Shown: positions 35,336 to 44,917 of the stretch, piece after piece
Numbering within the stretch: the stretch's first letter is position 1
Layout of the letters: each line of letters opens with the position of its first letter
Assembly (NCBI GenBank): GCA_041653015.1
Contig: JBAZGG010000001.1
Coordinates: forward strand, 1-64,000
Direction: 5' to 3'
Length of the DNA stretch: 64,000 bases
Origin: JBAZGG01 sp041653015
GTDB taxonomy: Bacteria > Bacillota_I > Bacilli_A > RFN20 > CAG-826
Notes under the pieces: model-generated
The model's input: only the letters and a program-made list of their open reading frames with translations
Told to the model about the DNA's origin: nothing
Databases searched by the model: none
Position numbers and translations under genes: made by a program

Positions 35336-36131
35336 GCAATATTTTGAAACGATCAAATCATTTAAGTTTTTGGCTCAAAAGGAGTTGGGACAGAATTTTC
35401 TTGTGGACAGCTCGATATGTGAAACTATTGTGAATAGTCTCGGAATTTCTAATGAGGACAAAGTTTTGGAAATTGGATGCGGATATGGTTCTCTGTCGTA
35501 TTTCATTCTTAAACAAGCCAGCGATTGCTTACTCATTGATATCGATCAACGACCAATTGAATTTGTTATTTCGAATAGTGCATTTACAAAGGATCAAAAA
35601 GTGACAAATTCTAATATTTTTACACAGAATATGTCTTCATTTACAAAAATAATAGGCAACTTGCCATATTACATCACGACAGGAATCATCGAAAAAGTTT
35701 TGCTCGAAGCAAATTCATTAAAGAAGATGGTTATTATGGTACAAAAGGATGCTTTTTCAAGAATAATAGCAAGGCCGGGACAGAAAGAATACGGTCCATT
35801 AGCTATTCTCGTTGAATATATGGGCGTTGTTGATAGAATATTAAATGTTTCGCGCCAGTCCTTTGTTCCTCAGCCGCACGTTGATTCTATCGTGTTTTCG
35901 ATGGAAATTAAGCAAAACAATGATTACAAATCGAAATTATTCATTGTTGCAAAAGCGATGTTTATGTATAGAAGAAAAACAATCTTTAATAATTTGAAAA
36001 AATTTATTAATGAATCGGTAGCAGCCTCCGCGATTCTATTATCATCAGGAATTGATCCCAAGAAGCGCCCAGAGGAATTATCTCTTTCTGATTTTGTTGC
36101 TTTAACAAAACATTTGCACGAATACTTATAA
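35325..36131 (+). CDS. rsmA: 16S rRNA adenine dimethyltransferase
   Basis: Dimethylates two adjacent adenosines at the 3' end of 16S rRNA (KsgA). The SAM-binding loop is EIGCGYGSLS near residue 45 and the catalytic motif IV is NLPYYIT near residue 108. GQNFLVDSSICE is the family start. 268 residues, normal. Confidence 0.97.
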   Translation: MDTKQYFETIKSFKFLAQKELGQNFLVDSSICETIVNSLGISNEDKVLEIGCGYGSLSYFILKQASDCLLIDIDQRPIEFVISNSAFTKDQKVTNSNIFTQNMSSFTKIIGNLPYYITTGIIEKVLLEANSLKKMVIMVQKDAFSRIIARPGQKEYGPLAILVEYMGVVDRILNVSRQSFVPQPHVDSIVFSMEIKQNNDYKSKLFIVAKAMFMYRRKTIFNNLKKFINESVAASAILLSSGIDPKKRPEELSLSDFVALTKHLHEYL

Positions 36132-36162
36132 ATAAGTAAAATGAAAGATTGATAGGTATCCT

Positions 36163-37008
36163 ATGTATATAAAAGCTTTTGCAAAGATAAATGTCGCCTT
36201 GAACGTACTCAATGTTCGGAAAGATGGGTATCACGATTTAGATATGATTGTATTACCTCTCGAACTTCATGATGCTATCGAGGTGGAAATCATGCCAAAT
36301 GCCTCTGATACTTATATTACGTGCGATGAAGTCTCTCTTTCTGGTGGGAAATATAATATAGTTCAAACCGCCATAAATAAGGCTCGAGATAAATACCACT
36401 TTAAAAATAATTTTGACATTATTATTCATAAAGAAATTCCGATTTCTGCTGGTCTCGGCGGAGGGAGCTCAAATGCCGCCGCAGTTTTGAATGCAATTTT
36501 TCATCTTTTAAAAATTCAGCCATCTTATGATGATATTATCGATCTAGCGAAATCTGTTGGATCTGACGTTCCTTTTTGCATGTTTAATGTTCCTTCACGA
36601 GTCAAAGGCACCGGTGAAATACTCGAACCAATTTCTGTGAAGACAAAATATAGTGTTTTAATCGTTAAGCCTGAACAAGGGCTTTCGACTAAAGAAGTTT
36701 ATGAAATGTCGAATAAAAAAGCGGTTGAAAATTGCGATATTGATAGAGTCATCGATGCATTGGCGCTCGGTGATGAAAAAGCTCTCGCAACCTCTGCTAA
36801 AAACTCTTTAGAAAATGCCTCTATTTCAATGCTGCCGGAAATTCAAACAATCAAAGACAGTCTACATTCTGATGGTCTATATATTGTTTTGATGAGCGGC
36901 TCTGGAAGCTCTGTTTTTGCTCTTTCCACAGATCATCATAAATTGTCCAAATTAGTGAAGAAATATGAAAAATTGGGCTATGATGTTGTCTTAACAAAAA
37001 TTAAATAA
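36163..37008 (+). CDS. ispE: 4-diphosphocytidyl-2-C-methyl-D-erythritol kinase
   Basis: A GHMP kinase in the MEP (non-mevalonate) isoprenoid pathway. MYIKAFAKINVALNVL is the conserved start, PISAGLGGGSSNAAA near residue 92 binds ATP, and MSGSGSSVFAL near 245 is the GHMP C-terminal motif. 281 residues. It implies the organism makes isoprenoids by the MEP route, supplying undecaprenyl carriers. Confidence 0.96.
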   Translation: MYIKAFAKINVALNVLNVRKDGYHDLDMIVLPLELHDAIEVEIMPNASDTYITCDEVSLSGGKYNIVQTAINKARDKYHFKNNFDIIIHKEIPISAGLGGGSSNAAAVLNAIFHLLKIQPSYDDIIDLAKSVGSDVPFCMFNVPSRVKGTGEILEPISVKTKYSVLIVKPEQGLSTKEVYEMSNKKAVENCDIDRVIDALALGDEKALATSAKNSLENASISMLPEIQTIKDSLHSDGLYIVLMSGSGSSVFALSTDHHKLSKLVKKYEKLGYDVVLTKIK

Positions 37009-37020
37009 AAGGAGGCAGTT

Positions 37021-38418
37021 ATGGATATATTTGCAATAGTTTTAGCGGCAGGAAGAGGGACGAGAATGAAGTCACTTCTTGCGGACAAGTCTAAGGTGAG
37101 TTTTGAGATACTCGGAGTACCTCTTGTTCAACATGTTCTAAACTCATTAATGCCTTTAAAAATTGCGACCACAGTCGTTGTCGTTGGTTTTGGTGGTGAA
37201 ACGACGACCAAAATCGTTGAAAATCAATCGATGGTGGTGTGGCAAAAGGAACAAAAAGGAACTGGTCATGCGGTCATGCAAGCATCTTCAATTCTTGAGA
37301 AGAAAGAAGGCTGTACAATCGTTCTTTGTGGAGATACCCCTCTTCTCAAAACATCTACCCTTGAAAAATTTATTAAAAATCATATCGAATCGAAAAATTC
37401 CTTGACGATTATGTCTGCAAAAGTCCCAAATCCCCATGGTTATGGAAGAATTGTGCGCAAGAATGATGGTTCTGTTCAGAAAATTTGTGAACAAGCTGAT
37501 GCCAGTAAAGAAATCGATGCAATTGATGAAGTGAATACCGGTGTTTGTGCATTCGACAATGTTTTATTGTTTAATTATTTAGCGAAGTTAAAACCGAACA
37601 ACGCTCAAGGCGAATACTACTTAACCGACTTGATTAAAATGTTTGTTGATGACAATCTGCGCGTCGGTGTTTCTTTAATGGATGATTATCATGAAATGCT
37701 TGGAATTAATGATCGCAAACAACTCGCCGAAGCTTTATCCATCATGAAAAGAGAGATTAACAATCGATTAATGCTTTCGGGCATCACTATTGTTGACCCC
37801 GAAAATACTTATGTGGGGCCATATGTTAGAATCGGTCAAGATTCACTGCTTATGCCTGGCTGTTACATTGTTGGCAACACATCAATCGGCTGTTTTAATG
37901 AAATTGGCCCAAATACTTTTTTAAACAACATGGAGATTGGTGACAACAATAAAATTATTTGCTCCCACCTAATCGATTCAAAGATTGGAAATGAAAATGT
38001 TGTTGGGCCATACGCTCGTATGCGTGGGCATGTCGATATTAAAAATCGTGTTAAGGCAGGTAATTTTGTTGAATTAAAAGGTGTGATTGTCCACGATGAT
38101 GCGAAGATGGCACATCTATCCTATTTGGGCGATGCCGAAATCGGAGAGAGAACAAATATTGGTTGTGGAACGATAATCGCTAACTATGATGGTGTCAATA
38201 AACTAAAATCGAAAATTGGCAATGACGTCTTTGTCGGTTCTGGCACAACGATTATCTCGCCCGTTGTGATTGAAGACGCAGCGTTTATTGCTGCAGGGTC
38301 AACAATTAATCGCGATGTGAAGAAAAATGATATGGCTATTGCTCGTGCTCGTCAGGAAAATAAACCTGGTTACGCCAAAATACTTCGACAAAAAGCGATT
38401 GAAAAGAGTAAAAAATAA
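37021..38418 (+). CDS. glmU: Bifunctional UDP-GlcNAc pyrophosphorylase/acetyltransferase
   Basis: Makes UDP-N-acetylglucosamine for peptidoglycan. N-terminal nucleotidyltransferase: LAAGRGTRMKS near residue 8 and GDTPLL. C-terminal left-handed beta-helix acetyltransferase: hexapeptide repeats from about residue 255, with GNFVELKG, NIGCGTIIANYDG and FVGSGTTIISPV. 465 residues. A GGAGG site precedes the ATG. With ispE, it points to a cell wall. Confidence 0.97.
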   Translation: MDIFAIVLAAGRGTRMKSLLADKSKVSFEILGVPLVQHVLNSLMPLKIATTVVVVGFGGETTTKIVENQSMVVWQKEQKGTGHAVMQASSILEKKEGCTIVLCGDTPLLKTSTLEKFIKNHIESKNSLTIMSAKVPNPHGYGRIVRKNDGSVQKICEQADASKEIDAIDEVNTGVCAFDNVLLFNYLAKLKPNNAQGEYYLTDLIKMFVDDNLRVGVSLMDDYHEMLGINDRKQLAEALSIMKREINNRLMLSGITIVDPENTYVGPYVRIGQDSLLMPGCYIVGNTSIGCFNEIGPNTFLNNMEIGDNNKIICSHLIDSKIGNENVVGPYARMRGHVDIKNRVKAGNFVELKGVIVHDDAKMAHLSYLGDAEIGERTNIGCGTIIANYDGVNKLKSKIGNDVFVGSGTTIISPVVIEDAAFIAAGSTINRDVKKNDMAIARARQENKPGYAKILRQKAIEKSKK

Positions 38419-38419
38419 C

Positions 38420-38680
38420 ATGCTGTTTATTGATACATATGGGAAAAACATCTACATTGACAATGAATTAGTTGGTTACATTACAAAAAATGGTGAAATG
38501 TATATCAGCGGACACAAATTTGGCGAATTAGATGATAATGGAGACATGTATAAAGAAGATGAGTCCATTGGATATATCGATGACATTGGCGATATATATT
38601 TTCATGAAAAATGTGTTGGACATGTCAATGGAAGCAACGATTTAGTATTTAAAGGCAGCGCCCTTACAAGTCATAAATAA
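38420..38680 (+). CDS. Small repeat protein, 86 residues, unrecognised
   Basis: I do not recognise a family. The ATG starts two bases after the glmU stop (TAACATG), so it is likely coupled to glmU. The sequence is a run of about four short beta-like repeats of 15-19 residues with the pattern hydrophobic-G-x-hydrophobic-x3-G-x-hydrophobic-Y, for example VGYITKNGEMYI, FGELDDNGDMYK and IGYIDDIGDIYF. The protein is acidic, with no signal peptide. The pattern suggests a small beta-solenoid or hairpin array. It ends 6 bases before a bidirectional terminator. Confidence 0.65.
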   Translation: MLFIDTYGKNIYIDNELVGYITKNGEMYISGHKFGELDDNGDMYKEDESIGYIDDIGDIYFHEKCVGHVNGSNDLVFKGSALTSHK

Positions 38681-38686
38681 CGCAAC

Positions 38687-38719
38687 AAAAAATGCCCGGT
38701 AGTAAACCCAGGCATTTTT
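38687..38719. terminator. Bidirectional terminator
   Basis: AAAAAATGCC...GGCATTTTT with T-runs on both strands, between the convergent glmU operon and ppdK. Confidence 0.85.
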
Positions 38720-38727
38720 ATTGACTA

Positions 38728-41361
38728 TTATTTAGATTGCTTAGCCTTTAATGCCGCTTGAGCAGCTGCAAGTCTTGCAACTGGAACGCGGAATGGCGAG
38801 CAGCTAACATAATCCAAACCAGCTTTGTTGAAGAACTCAATTGACAGAGGATCGCCTCCGTGTTCTCCACAGACGCCGACGTGAAGTTCATGGTTGGCGG
38901 TTCGACCATCCGAGACAGCCATTTCAATAAGCTTGCCGACACCTTTTTGATCGACAGTTTGGAACGGATCTTGTTCGAATATCTTTTTCGAATAGTAATC
39001 TGGCAAGAATTTTCCAGCATCATCTCTTGAGAAGCCGTAAGTCATCTGTGTTAGATCGTTTGTGCCAAAACTGAAGAATGCCGCTTCCTTACCGATCTCT
39101 CCAGCCAATAAAGCAGCGCGAGGAATCTCAATCATGGTGCCAACTTTATAATCCAATTTTTCTTTTGAAGCCTTAATTATTTTATCTGCTTCAGTGCAAA
39201 TGATCTCTTTTACATAAAGAAATTCTTTTACATCAAGAGTGAGAGGAATCATAATTTCTGGAACAATTGGTTTTCCAAGATCTTTTTGAGCTTTTAATGC
39301 CGCTTCAATAATTGCGCGTGTTTGCATGCGACCAATTTCTGGATAGGATATGTCGAGACGGCATCCGCGATGACCCATCATCGGGTTGAATTCATGCAGA
39401 TAATCAATTCTTTCTCTAATGTGTTTTTGTGAAAGATGAAGAGCTTCTGCGAGTTCTCTAATTTTGTCTTTTTCTTGAGGCAAAAACTCGTGTAGAGGTG
39501 GATCGAGCAAACGAACATTAACGTTCATTCCTTTCATCGCCATATATAAGCCATAGAAGTCATCTCTTTGATAAGGTAATAACTCCTCTAATGCTTTTTC
39601 TCTTCCTTTAACTGTTTCAGAAAGAATCATTTTTCGCATATGGAAAATTCGATCAGAATTAAAGAACATATGCTCTGTTCGGCATAATCCGATGCCTTCT
39701 GCGCCGAATTTCTCGGCAACTTGTGCGTCATGAGGAGTATCGGCGTTTGTGCGAACATGCAAAGTCCTGAATTTGTCTGCTAATTTCATAATTCGGGCGA
39801 AATCACCAGATAATTCAGCATCAACTTTTTTGATATCGCCGATATAAACACTTCCGGTTGATCCGTCAATAGAAATCACGTCTTTTTCAGTCAGCGTCTT
39901 TCCAGCAATAACAACAACGCGTTTTTCTTCATCGACAACAACCTCGCCACAACCTGCGACACAGCATTTGCCCATTCCACGAGCAACGACTGCCGCGTGT
40001 GATGTCATGCCACCGCGTTTTGTGAGAATGCCTTCAGCTGCCACCATACCATCGATATCTTCTGGCGATGTTTCAGCGCGGACAAGAATAATCTTTTCGC
40101 CTTTTCCGTGTCTTTCTTTTGCTTCTTTTGCATCAAATGCTATTTTGCCAGTTGCGGCACCAGGTGAAGCTGGTAGACCAACAGCGGCTGGTTGCATTTT
40201 TTTCAATTGAGCAGGATCGAAAGTCGGATGCAGTAGAGAATCGAGCGATTTTGGTTCGACTTTTAACACAGCTTCTTTCTCTGTGATCAGTCCTTCATCC
40301 ATTAAATCGCAAGCGATTTTTAATGCAGCAGCAGCAGTTCTTTTGCCGTTACGAGTCTGCAAAAAATATAGTTTGCCTTCTTCAACAGTAAATTCCATAT
40401 CCTGCATATCTTTATAATGTTTCTCCATCATTTTAATGATTTCGATAAATTGTTTATAAACAGCAGGCATTCTTTTTTGCAATTCTTCGATATGAAGAGG
40501 AGTGCGGATGCCAGCGACGACATCTTCTCCTTGAGCGTTTGGTAAATATTCAGCAAATACTTTGCTGTCTCCTGTTGACGGAGATCTTGAGAAGGCGACA
40601 CCGGTGCCACTTGTTTCACCCTTGTTTCCGAATGCCATTGATTGGACATTGACAGCAGTACCCCATTCGTATGGTATGTTGTTCATATGTCTGTATGAAT
40701 TGGCACGATCGTTATCCCATGAACGGAAAACTGCCGTAATTGCTTCAATTAATTGAACTTTTGGATCGGTAGGGAATGGCTCCTTAAATTTGGCCTGATA
40801 ATAAGCTTTATATTTCTTGACGAGTTCTTTTAACTCAGAAGAGGATATTTCTGTATCCAGTTTATAGCCCTTTTCTTTTTTAAGGCCCTCAAGCATAGCG
40901 TCCATCTCATCTCTTCTAATTCCTTTTGCGATGTTTGTGAACATGAGAATGAAACGTCTATAACTATCATAAGCAAATCTCTCGTTGTTTGTTTCTTTTG
41001 CTAAAGCGGCGACAGTTACATCGTTTAATCCAAGATTAAGGATTGTATCCATCATTCCAGGCATTGAAATGCGCGCTCCAGAGCGAACACTGACCAATAG
41101 TGGATTATGATTTCCGCCAAATGTTTTGCCAGTTTCCTTTTCGATAGCCTCAACGGCTTGAAAAATATCTTTGATTAAATAATCTGGAAGCATTTTGCCA
41201 CTTTTATAATAAAGTGTACAAGCCTCTGTAGTAATGGTGAAACCCTGTGGAATTGGAACTCCAATGTGAATCATTTCTGCTAAGCCTGCGCCTTTGCCTC
41301 CAAGAAGCTCCTTGCCTAAACCATAGGCTTCTTTGAAGTTATAGACATATTGTTTTGCCAT
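38728..41361 (-). CDS. ppdK: Pyruvate, phosphate dikinase
   Basis: Interconverts pyruvate, ATP and phosphate with PEP, AMP and pyrophosphate, a glycolytic/gluconeogenic enzyme common in fermenters. It has 877 residues with the N-terminal ATP-grasp domain, the phosphohistidine swivel GGMTSHAAVVARGMGKCCVAG near residues 450-470, and the C-terminal TIM barrel with VGVCGEHGGDP. The ribosome binding site is AGGAGG. It reads against replication, with a hairpin in its leader at 41391-41408. Confidence 0.97.
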   Translation of the reverse strand: MAKQYVYNFKEAYGLGKELLGGKGAGLAEMIHIGVPIPQGFTITTEACTLYYKSGKMLPDYLIKDIFQAVEAIEKETGKTFGGNHNPLLVSVRSGARISMPGMMDTILNLGLNDVTVAALAKETNNERFAYDSYRRFILMFTNIAKGIRRDEMDAMLEGLKKEKGYKLDTEISSSELKELVKKYKAYYQAKFKEPFPTDPKVQLIEAITAVFRSWDNDRANSYRHMNNIPYEWGTAVNVQSMAFGNKGETSGTGVAFSRSPSTGDSKVFAEYLPNAQGEDVVAGIRTPLHIEELQKRMPAVYKQFIEIIKMMEKHYKDMQDMEFTVEEGKLYFLQTRNGKRTAAAALKIACDLMDEGLITEKEAVLKVEPKSLDSLLHPTFDPAQLKKMQPAAVGLPASPGAATGKIAFDAKEAKERHGKGEKIILVRAETSPEDIDGMVAAEGILTKRGGMTSHAAVVARGMGKCCVAGCGEVVVDEEKRVVVIAGKTLTEKDVISIDGSTGSVYIGDIKKVDAELSGDFARIMKLADKFRTLHVRTNADTPHDAQVAEKFGAEGIGLCRTEHMFFNSDRIFHMRKMILSETVKGREKALEELLPYQRDDFYGLYMAMKGMNVNVRLLDPPLHEFLPQEKDKIRELAEALHLSQKHIRERIDYLHEFNPMMGHRGCRLDISYPEIGRMQTRAIIEAALKAQKDLGKPIVPEIMIPLTLDVKEFLYVKEIICTEADKIIKASKEKLDYKVGTMIEIPRAALLAGEIGKEAAFFSFGTNDLTQMTYGFSRDDAGKFLPDYYSKKIFEQDPFQTVDQKGVGKLIEMAVSDGRTANHELHVGVCGEHGGDPLSIEFFNKAGLDYVSCSPFRVPVARLAAAQAALKAKQSK

Positions 41362-41390
41362 TTTATAACCTCCTATAAATGACTTGAGTT

Positions 41391-41408
41391 GTTGAGATGA
41401 CTCTCAAC
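41391..41408. promoter_or_regulatory. Inverted repeat in ppdK upstream region
   Basis: GTTGAGA-TGAC-TCTCAAC, a perfect 7-bp repeat about 30 bases upstream of ppdK. It could be an operator or a leader hairpin; no T-run follows on the minus strand, so it is not a terminator. Confidence 0.4.
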
Positions 41409-41532
41409 ACCCGCAACAAAGATAATATCATAGATATTTATTAAGAATAAAGAAAAACATAATGTAACCGCTATCTACGATATAATCTCTATTACTAAAA
41501 AAGTTAAATTATGTGATATATTTATTATAAAT

Positions 41533-43089
41533 ATGAAAGAACCATTAATTTTGACTATCGATTTTGGAACACAATCTGTTCGAGTTGCGCTATTTAATAA
41601 AAAAGGAGAGACGATTGCTTTAGAAAAGCAAAGATATTCACCCGCATATTTTTCAACGAAACCCGGATATGCTGAGCAAAATCCTGATTACTATTTTGAA
41701 TGCATGTGTAAATGCAGTCTCGCATTAAGAGCTAAGAACCCAGCTTTTATGAATGATATCGTCGGTGTGTCGATGACTTGTTTTAGAGATACGGCAGTTC
41801 TTCTCGACAAACAGATGAAAGTCATAAGGCCATCTATTTTGTGGCTCGATCAAAGGCAAGCCGAAGCAAAAGAAAAAATGCCTTTGTTGAGCAGAGCTGC
41901 TTTTCGTCTTGTCGGAATGACAGACACAATCGTTTTAAATCGGAAACGCACAGTAGCTCATTGGATAAAAGAAAACGAACCCGAGGTTTGGTCGAAAGTT
42001 CATAAATATGTATCAATTTCAACATATTTTACTTTTCTATTAACTGAGCAATTAAAAGATTCTCCATCTAATCAAGCCGGTCATTACCCAATCGATTTTA
42101 AAAACCGTGCTTGGTATAAATCTGACAAGAGTATAAAAGGCCAAATCTTTGGTATTTCTCATGATAAATTGTGCGAATTAATTCCAGTTGGTGAGATAAT
42201 TGCTTCAATATCGAAAAAGGCTTCAGAACTGACAGGAATGCCATATGGACTACCTTTGTTTTCTGTTGGTTCAGATAAGAGTTGCGAGACTCTTGGAACC
42301 GGTGTCTTAAATGAGGATGTGGGATCTATTTCATATGGCACAGCTTCAACGATAGAAGTAACGACGAAAAAATATCATGATTCAGAGAAGTTTTTGCCAT
42401 CCTATCCTGCCTGCATACCGAATTATTATAATATGGACGTTCAGATTTATCGAGGATACTGGATGCTCAATTGGTTTGTCGATCAATTTGCGGGTGGAGA
42501 GAGCATTGAAAGTGCAATCGAAAAAGCCGTAATTCTAGAAGAAATGAATAAAAAAATGATGTCTATTTCGCCTGGATCTGATGGACTTGTTCTCCAACCA
42601 TATTGGGGACCAGGGCTGAGACGACCATTAGCAAAAGGGGCAATTATTGGTTTTAGCGATGTACACACAAAAGAGCACTTGTATCGAGCGATTGTCGAAG
42701 GAATTGCCTACGCTTTGCGAGACGCATTAGAAGGCTTTGAAAAAACTCTCCATCACAAAATCACGAGTTTGATGATTTCTGGCGGAGGATCACAAAGTGA
42801 TGCTATATGTCAAATTACGGCAGATATCTTCGGTCTTCCAGTATCGCGTGTTCAAACATACGAGACATCAAGTTTGGGAGCAGCTATTGCGGGCTTCTTA
42901 GCAGCAAAGGTTTTTGCTTCACCAGAGGAAGCTATTAAATCAATGGTTCAAAAAACTGATACCTTTATTCCTAATATCCAAATTCACCAGCGCTATGACT
43001 ATCTTTTTCATAATGCCTATCAACAAATGTATCCCGAACTAAAAACAATTTATCGAAAAATCAAAGAGTATAATTCAATCGAGTTTTAA
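41533..43089 (+). CDS. FGGY-family carbohydrate kinase
   Basis: Phosphorylates a sugar or polyol. The N-terminal phosphate-1 loop is DFGTQSVRVALF; the adenosine segment GGGSQSDAICQITADIFGLPV near residue 417 and ETSSLGAAIAGFLA are standard for the family. 518 residues. The substrate cannot be assigned: members act on xylulose, ribulose, glycerol or erythritol. No sugar transporter or isomerase is adjacent. There is no ribosome binding site before the ATG. The 3' end overlaps the convergent ABC gene by four bases. Confidence 0.88.
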   Translation: MKEPLILTIDFGTQSVRVALFNKKGETIALEKQRYSPAYFSTKPGYAEQNPDYYFECMCKCSLALRAKNPAFMNDIVGVSMTCFRDTAVLLDKQMKVIRPSILWLDQRQAEAKEKMPLLSRAAFRLVGMTDTIVLNRKRTVAHWIKENEPEVWSKVHKYVSISTYFTFLLTEQLKDSPSNQAGHYPIDFKNRAWYKSDKSIKGQIFGISHDKLCELIPVGEIIASISKKASELTGMPYGLPLFSVGSDKSCETLGTGVLNEDVGSISYGTASTIEVTTKKYHDSEKFLPSYPACIPNYYNMDVQIYRGYWMLNWFVDQFAGGESIESAIEKAVILEEMNKKMMSISPGSDGLVLQPYWGPGLRRPLAKGAIIGFSDVHTKEHLYRAIVEGIAYALRDALEGFEKTLHHKITSLMISGGGSQSDAICQITADIFGLPVSRVQTYETSSLGAAIAGFLAAKVFASPEEAIKSMVQKTDTFIPNIQIHQRYDYLFHNAYQQMYPELKTIYRKIKEYNSIEF

Positions 43090-44915
43090 GATTCACTTTC
43101 TTGCTTTGCAAGAGGATTTTTGCCTAAAAATTGTGCATTGTATAAATCTGCATAAAAACCGTTTAACGAGAGAAGTTGTTGATGGTTACCTGTTTCAACA
43201 ATTTTACCTTTATTCATAACCAAGATTAATTTAGCATTTTTAATAGTTGATAAACGATGCGCGATGACAAAACTTGTTTTTCCTTTCATCATCGTATTCA
43301 TAGCGTTTTGAATTGCTTGCTCTGTTCGCGTATCAACGCTTGAGGTAGCTTCATCAAGAATAAGAATTTTTGGTTTTGACACTATGGCGCGTGCAATAGT
43401 AAGCAATTGTCTTTGCCCTTGAGAAATATTCGTTCCATCCTCGTTTAAAATGAAATCGTATCCTCCAGGCAAGGTCTCAATGAAGTGGTGTGCATAAGCA
43501 CTTTTAGCCGCCTCAACAATCTCATCATCTGTCGCCTCACTACGTCCATAGCGAATGTTGTCTTTAATGCTTCCATGGAACAACCAAGTATCTTGCAAAA
43601 CCATACCGATTGAACCGCGCAGAGCCTTTCTTGTGTAACTGATGATGTTATGACCATCTAAATCAATTGAACCACTGTCAACTTCATAGAATCTCATCAA
43701 AAGGTTAACAATAGTGGTTTTTCCAGCCCCCGTCGGCCCAACAATGGCAATACTATCTCCGGGTTTTACATCGAGATTAAAGTCTTGAATCAAAGGTTTA
43801 TCCTGCGAGTATGCAAAATTCACATGAGAGATCTTGATTTCGCCTTTAATTGAATCTTCTGAATCGATGGCCTCAATTTGATCAGGAGTAAATTCTTTCT
43901 CATCAAAAACCTCAAAGACTCGTTCAGCCGAGGCGATTACGGATTGAATCGTGCCGATTATTTGACCGATTTGTTGGAATGGTGTCTGGAATAATTGCAT
44001 GAATAAGAAAAAAGCGACCATATCACCAATTGATCCCATCAGACCACCGACAACAGAAACGGCAACGAATCCTAGATTGTTTACAAACCTCATTGCAGGG
44101 AAAATAAACCCTGAAAGCCATTGTGACATTCTGTCTGATTTCGCCATATCCTCGTTAATTTCTTCAAATTGATTGTAAACATCCTTTTCCCTATTGAATA
44201 ATTTAATGATTTTGTGTCCGCCATATGTTTCTTCAATAACAGTGTTCAATCCGCCGAGTTTACTTCTATAGAGAGTAAACTGTTTTTGAGAATTCACACC
44301 GATTAACGTTACGATTAAAATTGTTAAAGGAAGAGTTGCGATAACTACTAGTGAAAGTTGCCACGAAATGATAAACATCGCCACAACAACTCCAACAAAT
44401 TGAGCAAGGCTAAGAACGCTTTCATTAACAATGGCACTCAAATTTCGTGATATATTATCGACATCATTTGTGCCTCTAGAGAGGATTTCACCATATGTAT
44501 GACTATCAAAATAAGACAAGGGTAATCTATCTAATTTTGCCTTGATTTCCCTTCGCATTTGATATGCATATATTGAAGAAATTTTCACGACAATAAACTC
44601 GGCAGTCCAACTCAAGAGTGCTGATAGGGTATATAATCCGAGCATTAAGCCAAATGCAGAGAATAATTCGGACCAAGCGACATTGATTAATATTGTTCCG
44701 TCTTGCTGATATGACCATATTAAATATTGACTTGAAAAATTATTTAAAACATTTCTTAAAATCACAGGCGAAACAATCGATAGAACAGCTGAAATAACAA
44801 GAACTATTAATACTATGATAAACTGAGGTAGTTGTCGCTTGAAATATGCAACTAATCGCTTAGTTGTAGGACCAAAATGTTGCGCTTTTTCTTGCTTTCG
44901 ATTTGGGCGTGCCAT
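43086..44915 (-). CDS. ABC exporter half, catalytic-site subunit
   Basis: A type IV half-transporter with six membrane helices and an ATPase domain. Walker A is GPTGAGKTT, Walker B ILILDEATSSVD with the catalytic Glu, and the H-loop is FVIAHRLSTI, all canonical. The signature is ISQGQRQ rather than LSGGQ, which places the defective half of the degenerate site here. It starts two bases after the partner gene ends, and with it forms a heterodimer of the TM287/288, LmrCD or YfiBC type. Drug or lipid export is possible; cargo unknown. 609 residues. Confidence 0.9.
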   Translation of the reverse strand: MARPNRKQEKAQHFGPTTKRLVAYFKRQLPQFIIVLIVLVISAVLSIVSPVILRNVLNNFSSQYLIWSYQQDGTILINVAWSELFSAFGLMLGLYTLSALLSWTAEFIVVKISSIYAYQMRREIKAKLDRLPLSYFDSHTYGEILSRGTNDVDNISRNLSAIVNESVLSLAQFVGVVVAMFIISWQLSLVVIATLPLTILIVTLIGVNSQKQFTLYRSKLGGLNTVIEETYGGHKIIKLFNREKDVYNQFEEINEDMAKSDRMSQWLSGFIFPAMRFVNNLGFVAVSVVGGLMGSIGDMVAFFLFMQLFQTPFQQIGQIIGTIQSVIASAERVFEVFDEKEFTPDQIEAIDSEDSIKGEIKISHVNFAYSQDKPLIQDFNLDVKPGDSIAIVGPTGAGKTTIVNLLMRFYEVDSGSIDLDGHNIISYTRKALRGSIGMVLQDTWLFHGSIKDNIRYGRSEATDDEIVEAAKSAYAHHFIETLPGGYDFILNEDGTNISQGQRQLLTIARAIVSKPKILILDEATSSVDTRTEQAIQNAMNTMMKGKTSFVIAHRLSTIKNAKLILVMNKGKIVETGNHQQLLSLNGFYADLYNAQFLGKNPLAKQESES

Positions 44916-44917
44916 GA

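Noticed and set aside
41481..41486. TATAAT box 47 bases upstream of the FGGY kinase as its definite promoter
   Set aside because: No -35 match at the right spacing; it remains a candidate but is not listed.
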